DNA of 64,000 nucleotides, taken from Agrypnia vestita. Taxonomy: Eukaryota; Arthropoda; Insecta; Trichoptera; Phryganeidae. A model generated the notes under the pieces. That model was not told the origin of the DNA. It did not search any database and worked only from the letters and a program-made list of their open reading frames with translations. Made by a program: the position numbers and the translations under genes. Shown piece by piece: positions 12,001 through 19,168 of this stretch. The DNA is taken from NCBI GenBank assembly GCA_016648135.1, contig JADDOH010023080.1:62001-126000 (forward strand), read 5' to 3'. Numbering within the stretch: position 1 is the stretch's first letter; each line of letters opens with the position of its first letter.

Positions 12001-12838
12001 TCGTAATCAAAGCAGGAGTACAGTCCTGCGAGGTTATTAATGTTTTACAAATAACCCTGTATAAACATGTTTTTACATTTTAGTTATAAGATCCCACAAA
12101 TAAATAATCTAGAAATACTTGAAATTAGGAAAAGTGTTAATATTACTTCAAATATAATAAATAACCAAACAAAATTTGTGCACAACTCACTATTGAATAT
12201 TTTTCCACTTAAGATTCCATCCCCTTCAGATGACATTCCATAATGATTAACACCTCCGACCCTCCCCTCACCCTCCCCATCGCCGTAACACACTTGCATG
12301 GTTTAACTTTTTCAATTTTAGTACACAAACAATCCTGAAAAAGAGAACATTGTTTCTCGAAACATGTAGATTGTATAATAAAGTGGTGTAAACAAAGTGA
12401 TTTGTGTTTTATTTCAATAAAATGCAAATTTGACTGGGGTCAGTTTGTACCCCGCTCCGGCCCCCGATCCTATTTTCGATCTTCCGGTACCCAAAGGTTA
12501 ATAAAACATACCAAAAATATAAAATTTGACATAACATACCCTTGTATTTCCATTTTCTATATAGGAGAACTGTCAACACAAGTAAGGCACAGACGAGACC
12601 GCATATGACGGACCACAAAACCTGAAAAGAAAGAGAAAACAATTTTGAAATGTTTAATCGACAATGTTTACAAATTACGTCTTAAACTATAAAAAAAACT
12701 TACAATTGAGACGAAAACTCCAGTCATCCACAAGGCTCGAAGCTTACTCCTGAAGCCCAAGAGAAAGGCGGCATTTCGGACTATATACTGGAGCCTATCC
12801 AATGTTTCCGAACCTTTGTATGGAACGCAGTCCATCAT
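1..12838 (-). CDS. sws: swiss cheese / neuropathy target esterase, 5' part (10 exons, continues off the left edge)
   Basis: The family is an ER-anchored lysophospholipase/phosphatidylcholine esterase regulated through cyclic-nucleotide-binding-like domains; that role is family knowledge. Coding exons in order: 12838-12704, 12621-12540, 9953-9733, 8072-7886, 7006-6861, 6521-6393, 5007-4927, 2758-2618, 733-626, 245 to about 12. Every intron between them is GT-AG and all phases agree, giving about 488 residues of a protein usually 1300-1500 long. Visible: one transmembrane segment (about residues 46-68), a basic stretch containing [18 protein letters not shown], a first cNMP-binding-like domain (about 155-300, with [10 protein letters not shown] and [11 protein letters not shown]), VRLQRV after it, and the start of a second domain ([13 protein letters not shown]). 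The patatin domain with the GXSXG nucleophile lies outside the window. The start chosen is the Met-Met at 12838; an upstream in-frame TGA blocks extension, but a further 5' exon cannot be excluded. Confidence 0.95.
12..245 (-). CDS. sws: sws coding exon 10 (start of second cNMP-like domain)
   Basis: Acceptor TTCTAG, then [10 protein letters not shown] to [15 protein letters not shown]. The block [13 protein letters not shown] plus [17 protein letters not shown] is diagnostic of the second NTE/sws cNMP-like domain. The 3' edge is uncertain: GTAAAT at 11 (exon to 12) or GTCTGT at 20 (exon to 21) could be the donor, or the exon may run off the window. Confidence 0.9.
246..625. other. sws intron, no recognisable content
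   Basis: AT-rich intron between exons 9 and 10. I see only its splice signals and A/T runs. Confidence 0.6.
626..733 (-). CDS. sws: sws coding exon 9
   Basis: 36 codons, [13 protein letters not shown] to ADITSSTSQ; acceptor TTGCAG, donor GTAAGT, phase 0 on both sides. It is the rest of the inter-domain linker, poorly conserved but in frame with both neighbours. Confidence 0.85.
734..2617. other. sws intron, AT-rich, no recognisable element
   Basis: A 1.9-kb intron. The ORFs in it are short and low complexity. A 13-bp inverted repeat (ATGAACATGTTA and its complement) lies at about 1942-2033; nothing else stands out. Confidence 0.5.
2618..2758 (-). CDS. sws: sws coding exon 8
   Basis: 47 codons, [17 protein letters not shown] to SDAPRDAAM; acceptor TTTCAG, donor GTAACA. 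This is the low-complexity linker between the two cNMP-like domains, identified by frame continuity and splice signals more than by sequence conservation. Confidence 0.88.
3018..3195. repeat. Half copy of a foldback repeat (FB2 type)
   Basis: Runs from CAGGGCATTTCG through GAAAATATTCTTTACATTTT and a TTTGCATTTTTTTCAATATT-like stretch. Related sequence occurs as full inverted pairs at 7330-7795 and 23050-23480. Only one arm is present here, in sws intron 7. Confidence 0.5.
3782..4219. repeat. Terminal-inverted-repeat element enclosing a tRNA-like sequence
   Basis: 81-bp near-perfect inverted arms at 3782-3862 and 4139-4219 (ATATTTAATAACCAAATTAA at the outer edge, TTAGGTTACTACT at the inner edge) bracket about 276 bp. 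The inner edge of the left arm coincides with the 3' acceptor strand of the tRNA-like sequence. It lies in sws intron 7 and could be a MITE that captured a tRNA, or a foldback formed from a SINE. Confidence 0.7.
3853..3925 (-). pseudogene. tRNA-like sequence (degenerate; tRNA pseudogene or SINE head)
   Basis: Cloverleaf spacing is right: 7-bp acceptor pairing (GTTGCTA with TAGTAAC, one G-T), D-stem GCTT/GAGC, a 5-nt variable loop, and a perfect T arm CTGGG-TTCGAAT-CCCAG. The 5-bp anticodon stem does not pair (CCGGC against AGGAG) and U33 is replaced by C, so it should not be functional. A- and B-box sequences are intact, so Pol III transcription is possible. Confidence 0.65.
4927..5007 (-). 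CDS. sws: sws coding exon 7
   Basis: 27 codons, [20 protein letters not shown] to AELVNP, between a T-rich acceptor (TTTGTAG) and a GTAAGT donor. This is the conserved helix following the first cNMP-like domain. Confidence 0.95.
5138..5395 (+). repeat. tRNA-derived SINE
   Basis: A-box-like TGGTGTAGTGATTATGAC at 5145 and B-box-like GGTTTGAGTCC at 5188, spaced as in a tRNA promoter, followed by a non-tRNA body and an AATAATAATAAAT tail. Located in sws intron 6, opposite to the gene. Confidence 0.6.
5590..5735 (-). repeat. Hammerhead-like repeat, family B (single copy)
   Basis: Minus strand reads AGCC-CTGATGA-T-GGACCCC-GCAA-TGGGATCC then AAAA where a hammerhead has GAAA, so the catalytic G12 is lost. 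The same unit recurs at 8116-8320, 38555-38650, 57745-57835 and 61640-61835. It lies in sws intron 6. Confidence 0.55.
6393..6521 (-). CDS. sws: sws coding exon 6
   Basis: 43 codons, [17 protein letters not shown] to DIFVRVMQ; acceptor TTCCAG, donor GTGAAT. It forms the end of the first cNMP-like domain, with the family signature [13 protein letters not shown]. Confidence 0.95.
6522..6860. other. sws intron, no recognisable content
   Basis: AT-rich 339-bp intron between exons 5 and 6; nothing beyond splice signals. Confidence 0.6.
6861..7006 (-). CDS. sws: sws coding exon 5 (cNMP-like domain core)
   Basis: Two bases plus 48 codons, [16 protein letters not shown] to [10 protein letters not shown]. 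This is the beta-roll core of the first cNMP-like domain, with [12 protein letters not shown] where cyclic-nucleotide-binding proteins have their phosphate-binding cassette. Donor GTGAGT. Confidence 0.95.
7330..7795. repeat. Foldback repeat (FB2 type), complete
   Basis: Two inverted arms (about 7345-7540 and 7600-7790) share GAAAATATTCTTTACATTTT / AAAGAATATTTTATTTC and TTTTTTTCAATATTTTT / AACATTGAAAAAATGC blocks, separated by a short AT-rich loop. It occupies most of sws intron 4 and could form a long hairpin in the pre-mRNA. Confidence 0.6.
7886..8072 (-). CDS. sws: sws coding exon 4 (start of first cNMP-like domain)
   Basis: 62 codons plus one base, [13 protein letters not shown] to GSYLFKIG. 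Contains [20 protein letters not shown], typical of the family, and leads into the first cyclic-nucleotide-binding fold. Donor GTGAGT; the split Gly codon is completed in the next exon. Confidence 0.95.
8116..8320. repeat. Inverted pair of hammerhead-like repeats, family B
   Basis: Left arm (minus) and right arm (plus) both hold GGACCCTG..GGATC..GAAA and then GTAGAAACA..GG.ATATCCCA. The right arm keeps GGACCCTGCAATGGGATCC-GAAA-CATT-GGCC, but its CTGATGA core has lost bases. The inverted arrangement matches the Penelope-type pairs elsewhere in the window. Located in sws intron 3. Confidence 0.55.
8321..9087. other. Intronic AT-rich sequence, no recognisable element
   Basis: Part of sws intron 3 between the family-B repeat and the piggyBac element. 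The short ORF at 8604-8792 is low complexity and has no recognisable family. Confidence 0.5.
9092..9724 (-). mobile_element. Internally deleted piggyBac element
   Basis: Flanked by TTAA at 9088-9091 and 9725-9728 with terminal repeats CCGTTTGA...TCAAACGG, the piggyBac signature. On the minus strand a MSDSGSD start (9468) is joined directly to the Cys-rich C-terminus of a piggyBac transposase. The right TTAA starts at intron position +5 of the sws exon-3 donor. Confidence 0.85.
9317..9448 (-). pseudogene. piggyBac transposase C-terminal cysteine-rich domain (fragment)
   Basis: In the -1 frame relative to the MSDSGSD start, the sequence reads [13 protein letters not shown], then [20 protein letters not shown] and a stop. 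The Cys/His spacing (CxxC, CxxC, HxxxC, HxC) is the zinc-binding domain at the end of piggyBac transposases. The catalytic domain is absent and the frame is broken at the deletion joint. Confidence 0.8.
9733..9953 (-). CDS. sws: sws coding exon 3 (basic linker)
   Basis: Acceptor CGACAG at 9954, then two bases plus 73 codons, ending QAPAQLK before GTATTT. It carries the highly conserved [18 protein letters not shown] block. The donor is non-consensus at +4 to +6, and a piggyBac element begins immediately beyond its TTAA (9725-9728). Confidence 0.93.
9957..11329. other. sws intron 2, AT-rich, no convincing element
   Basis: The proximal 1.4 kb of the intron. An open frame of 149 codons lies at 10475-10924, but it shows no recognisable domain and composition like its surroundings. 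Confidence 0.4.
11370..11410 (-). ncRNA. Hammerhead-like ribozyme, Penelope type
   Basis: Minus strand 5' to 3': stem I AATC, core CTGAAGA (fits CUGANGA), one extra A, stem II GAGAAC-ATT-GTTCTC, GAAA, self-complementary stem III ACATGT, A, stem I GATT. All invariant positions are present. The palindromic stem III implies the dimeric form known for Penelope-associated hammerheads. Confidence 0.7.
11544..12062. repeat. FB foldback repeat, complete
   Basis: Two arms of about 220 bp in inverted orientation, from ACAGAGTTATTTGTAAAAC to GTTTTACAAATAACCCTGT, with CATTAATAACCTCGCAGGAC near each end. The same family occurs at 14796-15080, 41395-41762, 47345-47970 and 51802-52322. Here it is nested in the Penelope-like element. 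Confidence 0.8.
12082..12222 (+). pseudogene. Penelope-like element protein, C-terminal tail (fragment)
   Basis: Frame reads [20 protein letters not shown], then [15 protein letters not shown]. This parallels NLEILEIKKCLNTKTNIINN at 20460-20520, which directly follows a GIY-YIG domain. Nothing upstream of it survives here. Confidence 0.7.
12331..12372 (+). ncRNA. Decayed hammerhead-like motif (partner of 11370-11410)
   Basis: AATC-CTGAAAA-A-GAGAACATTGTTTCTC-GAAA-CATGT-A-GATT. Stem I and the palindromic stem III are kept. The core G8 is mutated to A and stem II carries an extra T, so this copy is probably inactive. Confidence 0.55.
12414..12500 (-). repeat. piggyBac-like end fragment
   Basis: Minus strand reads TTAACCTTTGGGTACCGGAA, then AGGATCGGGGGCCGGAG. 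A second copy, TTAACCTTCGGGTACAGGAA, is at 49625-49710. The TTAA start suggests a piggyBac-type end, but no matching second end was found. Confidence 0.4.
12540..12621 (-). CDS. sws: sws coding exon 2 (transmembrane anchor)
   Basis: Acceptor TTTTCAG, then 27 codons plus one base, then a GTATGT donor. The peptide [20 protein letters not shown] is a hydrophobic helix followed by basic YRKWKYK, the N-terminal membrane anchor of NTE/sws proteins. The split codon completes to Asp in exon 3. Confidence 0.9.
12704..12838 (-). CDS. sws: sws coding exon 1
   Basis: 45 codons from MMDCVPYKG to WMTGVFVSI, then a GTAAGT donor (12703). The ATG at 12838 is the first Met after an in-frame TGA upstream. This N-terminus is the least conserved part of the family, so the start is the weakest point of the model. 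The following intron is only 82 bp. Confidence 0.75.
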
Positions 12839-12880
12839 GACAACATTGCGCCCAACATTCACATCAATTGTCCACTTCAC

Positions 12881-13780
12881 ACTTTTGTAACAAATTCACA
12901 ATAATTTTCAATGGAATCAGAGTCAAAATTTATTTTTCAAATAATAATATCTGTTGAAAACATCAAAAATTTGTAGGTTCAATAAATCAGCACTAATAAA
13001 CAAAATGATGAAAGAACGCAAAGTCTAAACAAGCGTAATAAATGAGATGTACACACGCACATCCCTTTAGAGAATCAGAAAGCTGCCCGGAGGAGTTCTA
13101 CCAACGATAAGGCTGTGTGACTTACGGGGAAAAACACACAGATTTTGCAATGATCAAAGACGAATGAGCCAAGGTTAAGAACTTATTTAAAAACTCGACA
13201 AAAACATCAAAATACATTTCCATAAAACTATTTTTAAGTTACCATTTCAATGGCAAGATATTGCCGAGTTATGTGTATGGTCGTAAAATACGTTTTTAAA
13301 ATAAATAATGGCTGACTTTTTGCTGACAAATGTAAATACGTTAAGTACAGATAAATATGTATATAGATAAACACGCTGTAAAAACCTATAATATGGGTAA
13401 ATAGATAATGTTTATTATAATATTTATTTAAATTGGTCGTAAAGAGGCCAATGTGGCTTTAAAAACATCAACAGACATAATATGCATTAAAGATATGTAT
13501 ATAAAATTATCTTTAATGAATCTAAATACAAATATCTTGAGATGTGAAAATCATGAAGATTTTAATTATGTTTTTTAGGGGACAGTCATCGTGTGATGGG
13601 CATTATGACTGCCCAGCAAATGATGTCTGTAATGTATATGGAATGTACTGACTTTTAACAAATTTAAAAATTGTAGTGTTATAATGAAAATGAGTTTTAT
13701 ATTTTTAATGGACTTGGAAAATAATTGTTACCATGACAATAGTATCGTATTATGAATTAGTATAATTAATAGTATAGTAC
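12881..13780. other. Sequence upstream of sws, no recognisable feature
   Basis: AT-rich, 0.9 kb immediately 5' of the sws start codon, so the 5' UTR and promoter may lie here. I could not identify a TATA box, initiator or conserved motif with any confidence. Confidence 0.4.
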
Positions 13781-13783
13781 TAG

Positions 13784-14065
13784 CCGTATACCCGTGAAAA
13801 ATCACGGAACATGGTTCGAATCTTTGCTAAGCCCTAGTTTACATATATATATATATATAGTATATTTTTGACGGGTCGCAGATATGCAGTGGTGGCAACA
13901 TTGATAGCGTTCCGCGCTGGCATTTGTGCGGCCGAGGTTCGCGCCCTACTTTCAGTTGTGTAATTTCATTTTTATAGCCGTAAATTCAAATGAAATTACA
14001 GGCATTACAGGGAGTTACGGACAGGCGGACAGAAAGACAGATGACAAAATTATTACATTGATTAC
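13784..14065 (+). repeat. SINE-like repeat ending in GGACAGACAGA
   Basis: Starts TACTAGCCGTATACCCGTGA, has a tRNA-like part with B box GAGGTTCGCGCCC near 13938, and ends GTTACGGACAGGCGGACAGA. Related ends occur at 15490-15640, 35725-36150 and 51606-51780. Confidence 0.5.
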
Positions 14066-14795
14066 CGTATGGTATGATCATCTCATTCTGTTATCATTTC
14101 CCTTCTTTTTTAATATAGAGCCAACGGTAGTGCAAACAAGAGGGAAATATATTTTTTTCACAGTTGCACAAAACCTCTCGGCCGTCAATCCATGTATAAA
14201 CTACTTTAGGTTGGTCAAAATTTTTTTATAAGTGATTAATAAGATGCAACATTTCGGTCCGGTTTTACATAAATTAGTTACAATTATGTTAATAACCCTT
14301 CATTAACAAAATAATTCGTTATTTTTTAAAAGGAGGTGAAAGTGAAAATGCGACATTTTTGAAAAAGCTTAGTAAATGTACTTCAAATGAAAATAAAAAG
14401 CAACTTTTGTGGCAAAAAAAGGTGTCCGGAGATTGGAAACATGCTCTGAAAAATAGTAAAAAATATTTTAATTCTAAAATTTTTGAATTTTCATGATAAA
14501 TCCAAAAACAAGTGGACGGCCAAAAAATAAATTATAATATATTAAAAATAATTATTATTTGTACAATTATGGTGCATGCACATGGAAAAAAATTATGCCC
14601 TCTTGATAAAGAGAGTTAAGCATCAAAGATCGGTAACATTTAAAAAAAATTACAGCTTTGCATTTACCTACTTTATTTATTATTTTATATTTTCCAAAGC
14701 ATCAACAATTTGAGGACACGGCGTACATGGAAAATGTTATTAGTTATTATATGAAAGTTTTACCCACTTCAATTAGTAGATTGCGTGTGTATATA
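14066..14795. other. AT-rich sequence, nothing recognised
   Basis: No coding or repeat signal I can support. Confidence 0.5.
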
Positions 14796-15080
14796 CAGGG
14801 TTATTTGGAAAACATAAATAACCTCGCAGGACTATATTCCTGCGTTGATTATGAGTCGAAAATGTTGAAGCTATTATTACCTAATATGAATAGTTACGGA
14901 GACATGCGACATCAAAGTTTGCATGTTTTTCAATATTTCTGAATTATTTTTTGTAAAACGTTGGACTATCATTACTGTAACTTATATCGAATATAAAAAA
15001 TTAATTTACTTTAATACAAGTCAAATAAAATAATAAAACCTTCGAATTCCAATTGAAAATTTTTTAGGGTTTTTATCATT
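14796..15080. repeat. FB foldback repeat, one arm
   Basis: ACAGGGTTATTTGGAAAACA, AACCTCGCAGGAC and GTAAAACGTTGGACTATC blocks match the left arm of 11544-12062. The right arm is missing. Confidence 0.7.
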
Positions 15081-16180
15081 TTTTTAAATACGTACGTGAG
15101 CAATAATCATATAATGCAAAAATTATAATAATACTGAATAAAAAAAAAATCCTGATGTTTTATCATTTAAATGTCGTTTTATTGACGTATATATCCAGAC
15201 ACGTGTCGGAATGGCTATAATTTAAATAATAGTTGAGCAATGGCTAAAAAAAATTGATTATATTACGCTTGCGCAATATGCGCGCCATAAAATGGCGAAC
15301 AAATTTACTTCAAAAATACTTCTTCGCAATTTTGTAACACCAATTTCGAGTCGAAACAGTTTGATTTTAAAATATAGTAGACTCCCGATCATCCGATGTC
15401 GCAGTAACCGTGGCAATAAAAGACAAAAACTTAAATAAAATACAAAAGTGTTGAAATTATGAACACGCAGAATTGCGAAATTGCGGAAGTGTATTTATTT
15501 TACGGCCGATTCAGGTCTGCTGGCCCGGGGCTCAAGCCCCATCTCCGGACGCTACACGAAGTTCCGGGGGACAGGCAGACGGACAGACGGACGGACGGAT
15601 AGACTGACGGACAACGAAATTATTATGTTTGATTGATGAAACGCCGCGAGTAAGTGGTGTATTGTATTTTGGACTTATTCAATTGTTTATTCTCTTATTT
15701 GATGTATATTCAATATTGTACTTATTTTCGCGCCGTATGTGTATTTTTTTCACCATTTTAATTATTTGAAGTCGTGTGTAAATTTTGTATCAGTGTTATC
15801 GCGCAACGAGCGAACGCCCTGTTTTAAAGTATTTTAATTGTTTGTTATTATTTTAAATGTTCTACAGCCGAGTGCGCTGAGCGAGCTGTTAGCGAAGGAG
15901 AGTATCGAAAAATTTACTACAAGAATAAACAAACAAAATTGGATTTAACGATTTTTACGATTAAAAAATTTAAAATATATTCTTTATAAGATAAAGTAAT
16001 ACAGATCACGTGCTGCAGAGTGTTAGATTTGATTTGGCACGGTTAGTAATATAATGAGACTGATGACACACGAGCAAGATTGAGAATTATCTCAAATTGT
16101 TATCGTCCGCACACTCCGCCCCCATTCTTGCTTAAAAACAAACACCACGCAGCAATAATATGGCACCCGAGAGCCTAGTG
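15081..16180. other. AT-rich sequence with a SINE-like tail
   Basis: At 15490-15640 a GGGGCTCAAGCCCC hairpin, which could be a decayed B box, precedes a GGACAGACGGACGGACGGAT tail of the same type as 13784-14065. The rest shows nothing. Confidence 0.4.
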
Positions 16181-16188
16181 GTCGCGAC

Positions 16189-16583
16189 TAGGGACACGAA
16201 AAAAGTATCGATACTTTGTGGTATCGAGTACTTTTCTTTCGATACCGATACTTTTATACTCGATACTTTCTATTCGATAGTTTTACTCAATGAGTACTTT
16301 TTGGCAGGTTTTTTTTCCAGCGACCTTTGTTTTTTTAGTCATCAAATTTTTTCGCGTGATCTTTTTTTTGCATATCGAAAAGTATCAATATATTTTTTTC
16401 CCTGGTGACCTTTTTTTTTGGTCATTGATATATTTTCCTATGATATTTCGATATTTTCCCGATGTACTCGATACTTTGGAGTGTCGATACTTTTGTTTCG
16501 ATACTTTTACGAGTACGATACTTTTTTTCCGATACTACTCATGAGTACAGTATCGATACTTTCTATTCGATATCGTGTCCCTA
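16189..16583. mobile_element. hAT non-autonomous element built of GATAC repeats
   Basis: Perfect 8-bp target duplication GTCGCGAC (16181-16188 and 16584-16591) around termini TAGGGACACGA...TCGTGTCCCTA. The interior is filled with variants of TATCGATACTTTT on both strands and has no coding content. The intact duplication suggests a relatively recent insertion. Confidence 0.9.
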
Positions 16584-16719
16584 GTCGCGACGTATGCGCG
16601 GGATATTACATTATTTATCCATGGTTACGAATGCGTTTTAAATAAACACAAAAAATATACAGGGTTTAACAGAGCTAGTCCACAATACTATACAGCTAGA
16701 TTCTTACCTAAATTATGTG

Positions 16720-16994
16720 TCTATAATGCTGGGATACCCATTGACGTATTATAATATAGACACGTTATTCCCATACAAGCCGGCTTTCATGTGTAGCAAA
16801 TATTCCATTGAAAGAGACAACAAATCTTATTTCACAAACGCTTTGCGTGTAGACAGAAAAATCAGGTAATTTGAAGTCACGGTGACTAAAATAACATACT
16901 CATTCTTACAACAGTGTACGATACTCTGTTCCTCTTTCCGCGTAGCGTTGCGCCCGATCACAAAAAAGGTCCGTTCGATAACGAATGCAAGTAA
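16720..16994 (-). repeat. Repeat R, first part (interrupted by a Harbinger insertion)
   Basis: Close match in inverted orientation to 25285-25575 (shared CCTGATTTTTCTGTCTACAC, GAACGGACCTT, CGAATGCAAGTAA). The other half resumes at 18808 after the inserted element. Function unknown; no ORF is conserved between the copies. Confidence 0.75.
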
Positions 16995-17569
16995 GGCCCG
17001 GTGGTTTCAAGTTCGATCAAAGTAAGCGAAAATACTGGCTTAAACTGAGCTTAACCTCAAGGTCACGCGAAATCTCGAAGAATTGAGTTGTTTCAAATTA
17101 AAAATCTTTTAAAATCGGATTAGGGGTGTTGCAATTGTGTAAAATAAAAATCATAGACAAATGCACACCAAAATAATTTTGCATATGGCAACACATAATT
17201 TAAATTTCATTTGACAGCAAGCAGACCATAGATAACATAATAATAAAGCAGACCAAAGCAGATGTTTCGAAACATGTCATCAACAATGCTGTTTTACTGA
17301 AGATTTCCACAAGAAGATGAAAGGAGACTAGTGGGCCGCATTACGCAACTAATTTAATGTTTTGTTGCTTTGTTCCCGCGTAAATGCGTACTGTCCAACA
17401 CATTTTCGAAATAGATTCGAGAAAACGATGAATAGCGCCAGGAAGGTTAGTTATTGACGAAATTAAATGTTATCTTACCTATTTAGTGTTTGCAAGAACA
17501 ATATGTTTTTATATGATCTGTATTGTATTTCTTTAGTTTTTCTGTTTATAATCTTTTCTTTGTTTGCAG

Positions 17570-17726
17570 GTAATAAGAAAAGTGAATCCAAAGCCTACGA
17601 CTGATATGCAGAATAAATTATATGTGGTTCAGTTAGATATTTTCAAAACCCAACTATCTAAAGAATCGGCAGGAAATTCACGAAGTTGTTTTGGAAAGGC
17701 ATAATGCCAAAAGAGATCTGGCTTAA
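17570..17726 (+). pseudogene. Harbinger ORF1-type protein, last exon (frameshifted)
   Basis: After a polypyrimidine acceptor (TTTGCAG), the frame reads VIRKVNPKPTTDMQNKLYVV. One frameshift later it continues NYLKNRQEIHEVVLERHNAK to a stop. The charged helical C-terminus resembles the ORF1 (Myb/MADF) accessory proteins of PIF/Harbinger elements; this assignment rests on location and character, not on a conserved motif. Confidence 0.45.
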
Positions 17727-17839
17727 TTTTATTACAAGTTGTATTTTTTATTAAAATATTCATTTTCCTGTTAATAGGTAGGTATATAAAATACAATAAA
17801 AAAAAAGAATTTCATACACCGAATATATTGTTTTATTAC

Positions 17840-17930
17840 TATTGTTCCGCGGACGTCCTCTGCTTCTGGTGCTTTCGACAAACAATTTTCCTTGCCATCC
17901 TTTCTTTGCTCATCTGTTCCACATGACCAA
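17840..17930 (-). pseudogene. LINE C-terminal scrap
   Basis: Minus strand reads WFGHVEQMSKERMARKIV, the RWxGHVxRM block of the post-RT region of non-LTR retrotransposons, matching the LINE at 39602-40936. Confidence 0.55.
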
Positions 17931-18056
17931 ACCAGTGGCCATGTCACTGGCTCTGCATACTGAGAATTCCGAGTTCGATTCCCGGTGAGGTCGCAATACA
18001 TCTTTCTGATTTCTTTAAAATCTAGGTGTTCTTGTCGGACCGCAATTAAAATTGGG
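17931..18056 (+). repeat. tRNA-derived SINE head
   Basis: GACC...GGTC acceptor-like ends and a T arm with GAGTTCGATTCCCGG (B box at 17972). Nested inside the Harbinger element. Confidence 0.5.
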
Positions 18057-18063
18057 CCTTCAG

Positions 18064-18293
18064 GCCCATTGTAGCATTAAAAATTGCTGTACATTTGGTT
18101 TGAGGGCATGGTCCCGGTCTCCTACAATATAGCAATTACCAAATCTGGTACCTAGTACCGTTTGTCGTAACTTGATATTTTGTTTGGACATAATGACAAA
18201 TATATTTCTGATTTTTATAGTGCTCTTCGGCTGACTAAAATGTGGTCTGTGGTCAGCCATTGCTCTGGTAATGGCTGACACTATCCGCAGTCC
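18064..18293 (-). pseudogene. PIF/Harbinger transposase (HARBI1-like), deleted fragments
   Basis: Minus strand reads LRIVSAITRAMADHRPHF, the helix-turn-helix-to-linker region of HARBI1-type transposases. After a deletion it continues CYIVGDRDHALKPN, corresponding to the (L/V)GDSGYxLxP block around the second catalytic Asp. The first DDE residue region is missing. Confidence 0.65.
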
Positions 18294-18807
18294 AAGAAGC
18301 AGTGTTCCAGATAAATCACCTACGCACCTTTCATGGATATAAATGTAAAATTATCAAAACCCGAGTGAAATAGAAACCTTGAAAAAAAATATTGTCGACA
18401 ATGCCCTGCGGTAAAATTCATTTAGAGTTGCGGAAAAATCAATTTCTTCTGACAAAAAAGTATTGTTCGAGATCTAAGTAAATTACTTCTCCTGTTAAGG
18501 ATATACTGTAGGATCAGTCGATCGTCAGAAAAGCCTGTGTCACCCTACATAATATTGTACATTTCGACACTTTGTATGTAAAATGTCGAAAAACTAATAA
18601 AAAAATATTTTATTGACAGATGTCAATTACATTGCGCAGTGCGCATGTGCGACTCTGACCGAGAGTTTAATCTAAAATTTCCGCTCAGAATTCTCTGACA
18701 GATCTCGCTTAATCCGATTTGAAACAACCCGTTCTTGAAAAAAGTACTAAAAATTTCAGTTTAAACTCTACGCTTACTTTGATCGAACTTGAAACAACCG
18801 GGCCTAA

Positions 18808-18890
18808 GGCAATTAACTTACTTTTGAGTTGCCAAGATTTCACGCTTGTAACGTATCTACATTTCATTATATCATTGGGGATACCAGTGT
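18808..18890 (-). repeat. Repeat R, second part
   Basis: AACTTACTTTTGAGTTGCCA, AGATTTCACGCTTGTAACGT and TTATATCATTG match the complement of 25205-25285, completing repeat R on the far side of the Harbinger insertion. Confidence 0.75.
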
Positions 18891-19168
18891 TTCATTCTGA
18901 CACAAAATTATTCGAAATTACTGTCACCTGCATTTACACAAATACCAACTGTCGAAAACAGGTTATAATTAATTTATTGCTCATAAACCTGTATTTTTTC
19001 TCATTATTTAATATAAGTGAACATACATATGATTTTTTTACATATATTCTTTTTACTTTCACTACTGCTTTTGTATTCAATAACACCTACTGTTTTTACT
19101 ACCCACATTTTATATTTATATCCTCAATATTGATTAATTTTATAGATATGTTATATTTTATTTTATAT
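18891..19168. other. AT-rich sequence, nothing recognised
   Basis: An open frame of 161 codons (18719-19204) crosses this stretch and the Harbinger end; it is low complexity and I do not consider it a gene. Confidence 0.5.

Larger units (their letters stand above)
11330..12413. mobile_element. Penelope-like element remnant with inverted terminal hammerhead-like motifs
   Basis: Inverted arms of about 190 bp (AAAACACGGATCACTTTGTTTTC...GGAATGAAGGG and its complement ending TGATTTGTGTTTTATTTC) each contain a hammerhead-like motif, at 11370-11410 (minus) and 12331-12372 (plus). Between them lie an inserted FB foldback repeat (11544-12062) and the C-terminal tail of the PLE protein (12082-12222). 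The element is inside sws intron 2. Confidence 0.75.
16995..18804. mobile_element. PIF/Harbinger element (group 4) with ORF1 and transposase remnants
   Basis: Termini GGCCCGGTGGTTTCAAGTT and AACTTGAAACAACCGGGCC, followed inward by CGATCAAAGTAAGCG on both sides, with target duplication TAA at 16992-16994 and 18805-18807. Short derivatives with the same ends lie at 43822-43964 and 52807-52951. It contains an ORF1-like exon (17570-17726, plus), transposase fragments (18064-18293, minus), a LINE scrap and a SINE. The empty site is preserved at 25285-25295. Confidence 0.9.
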
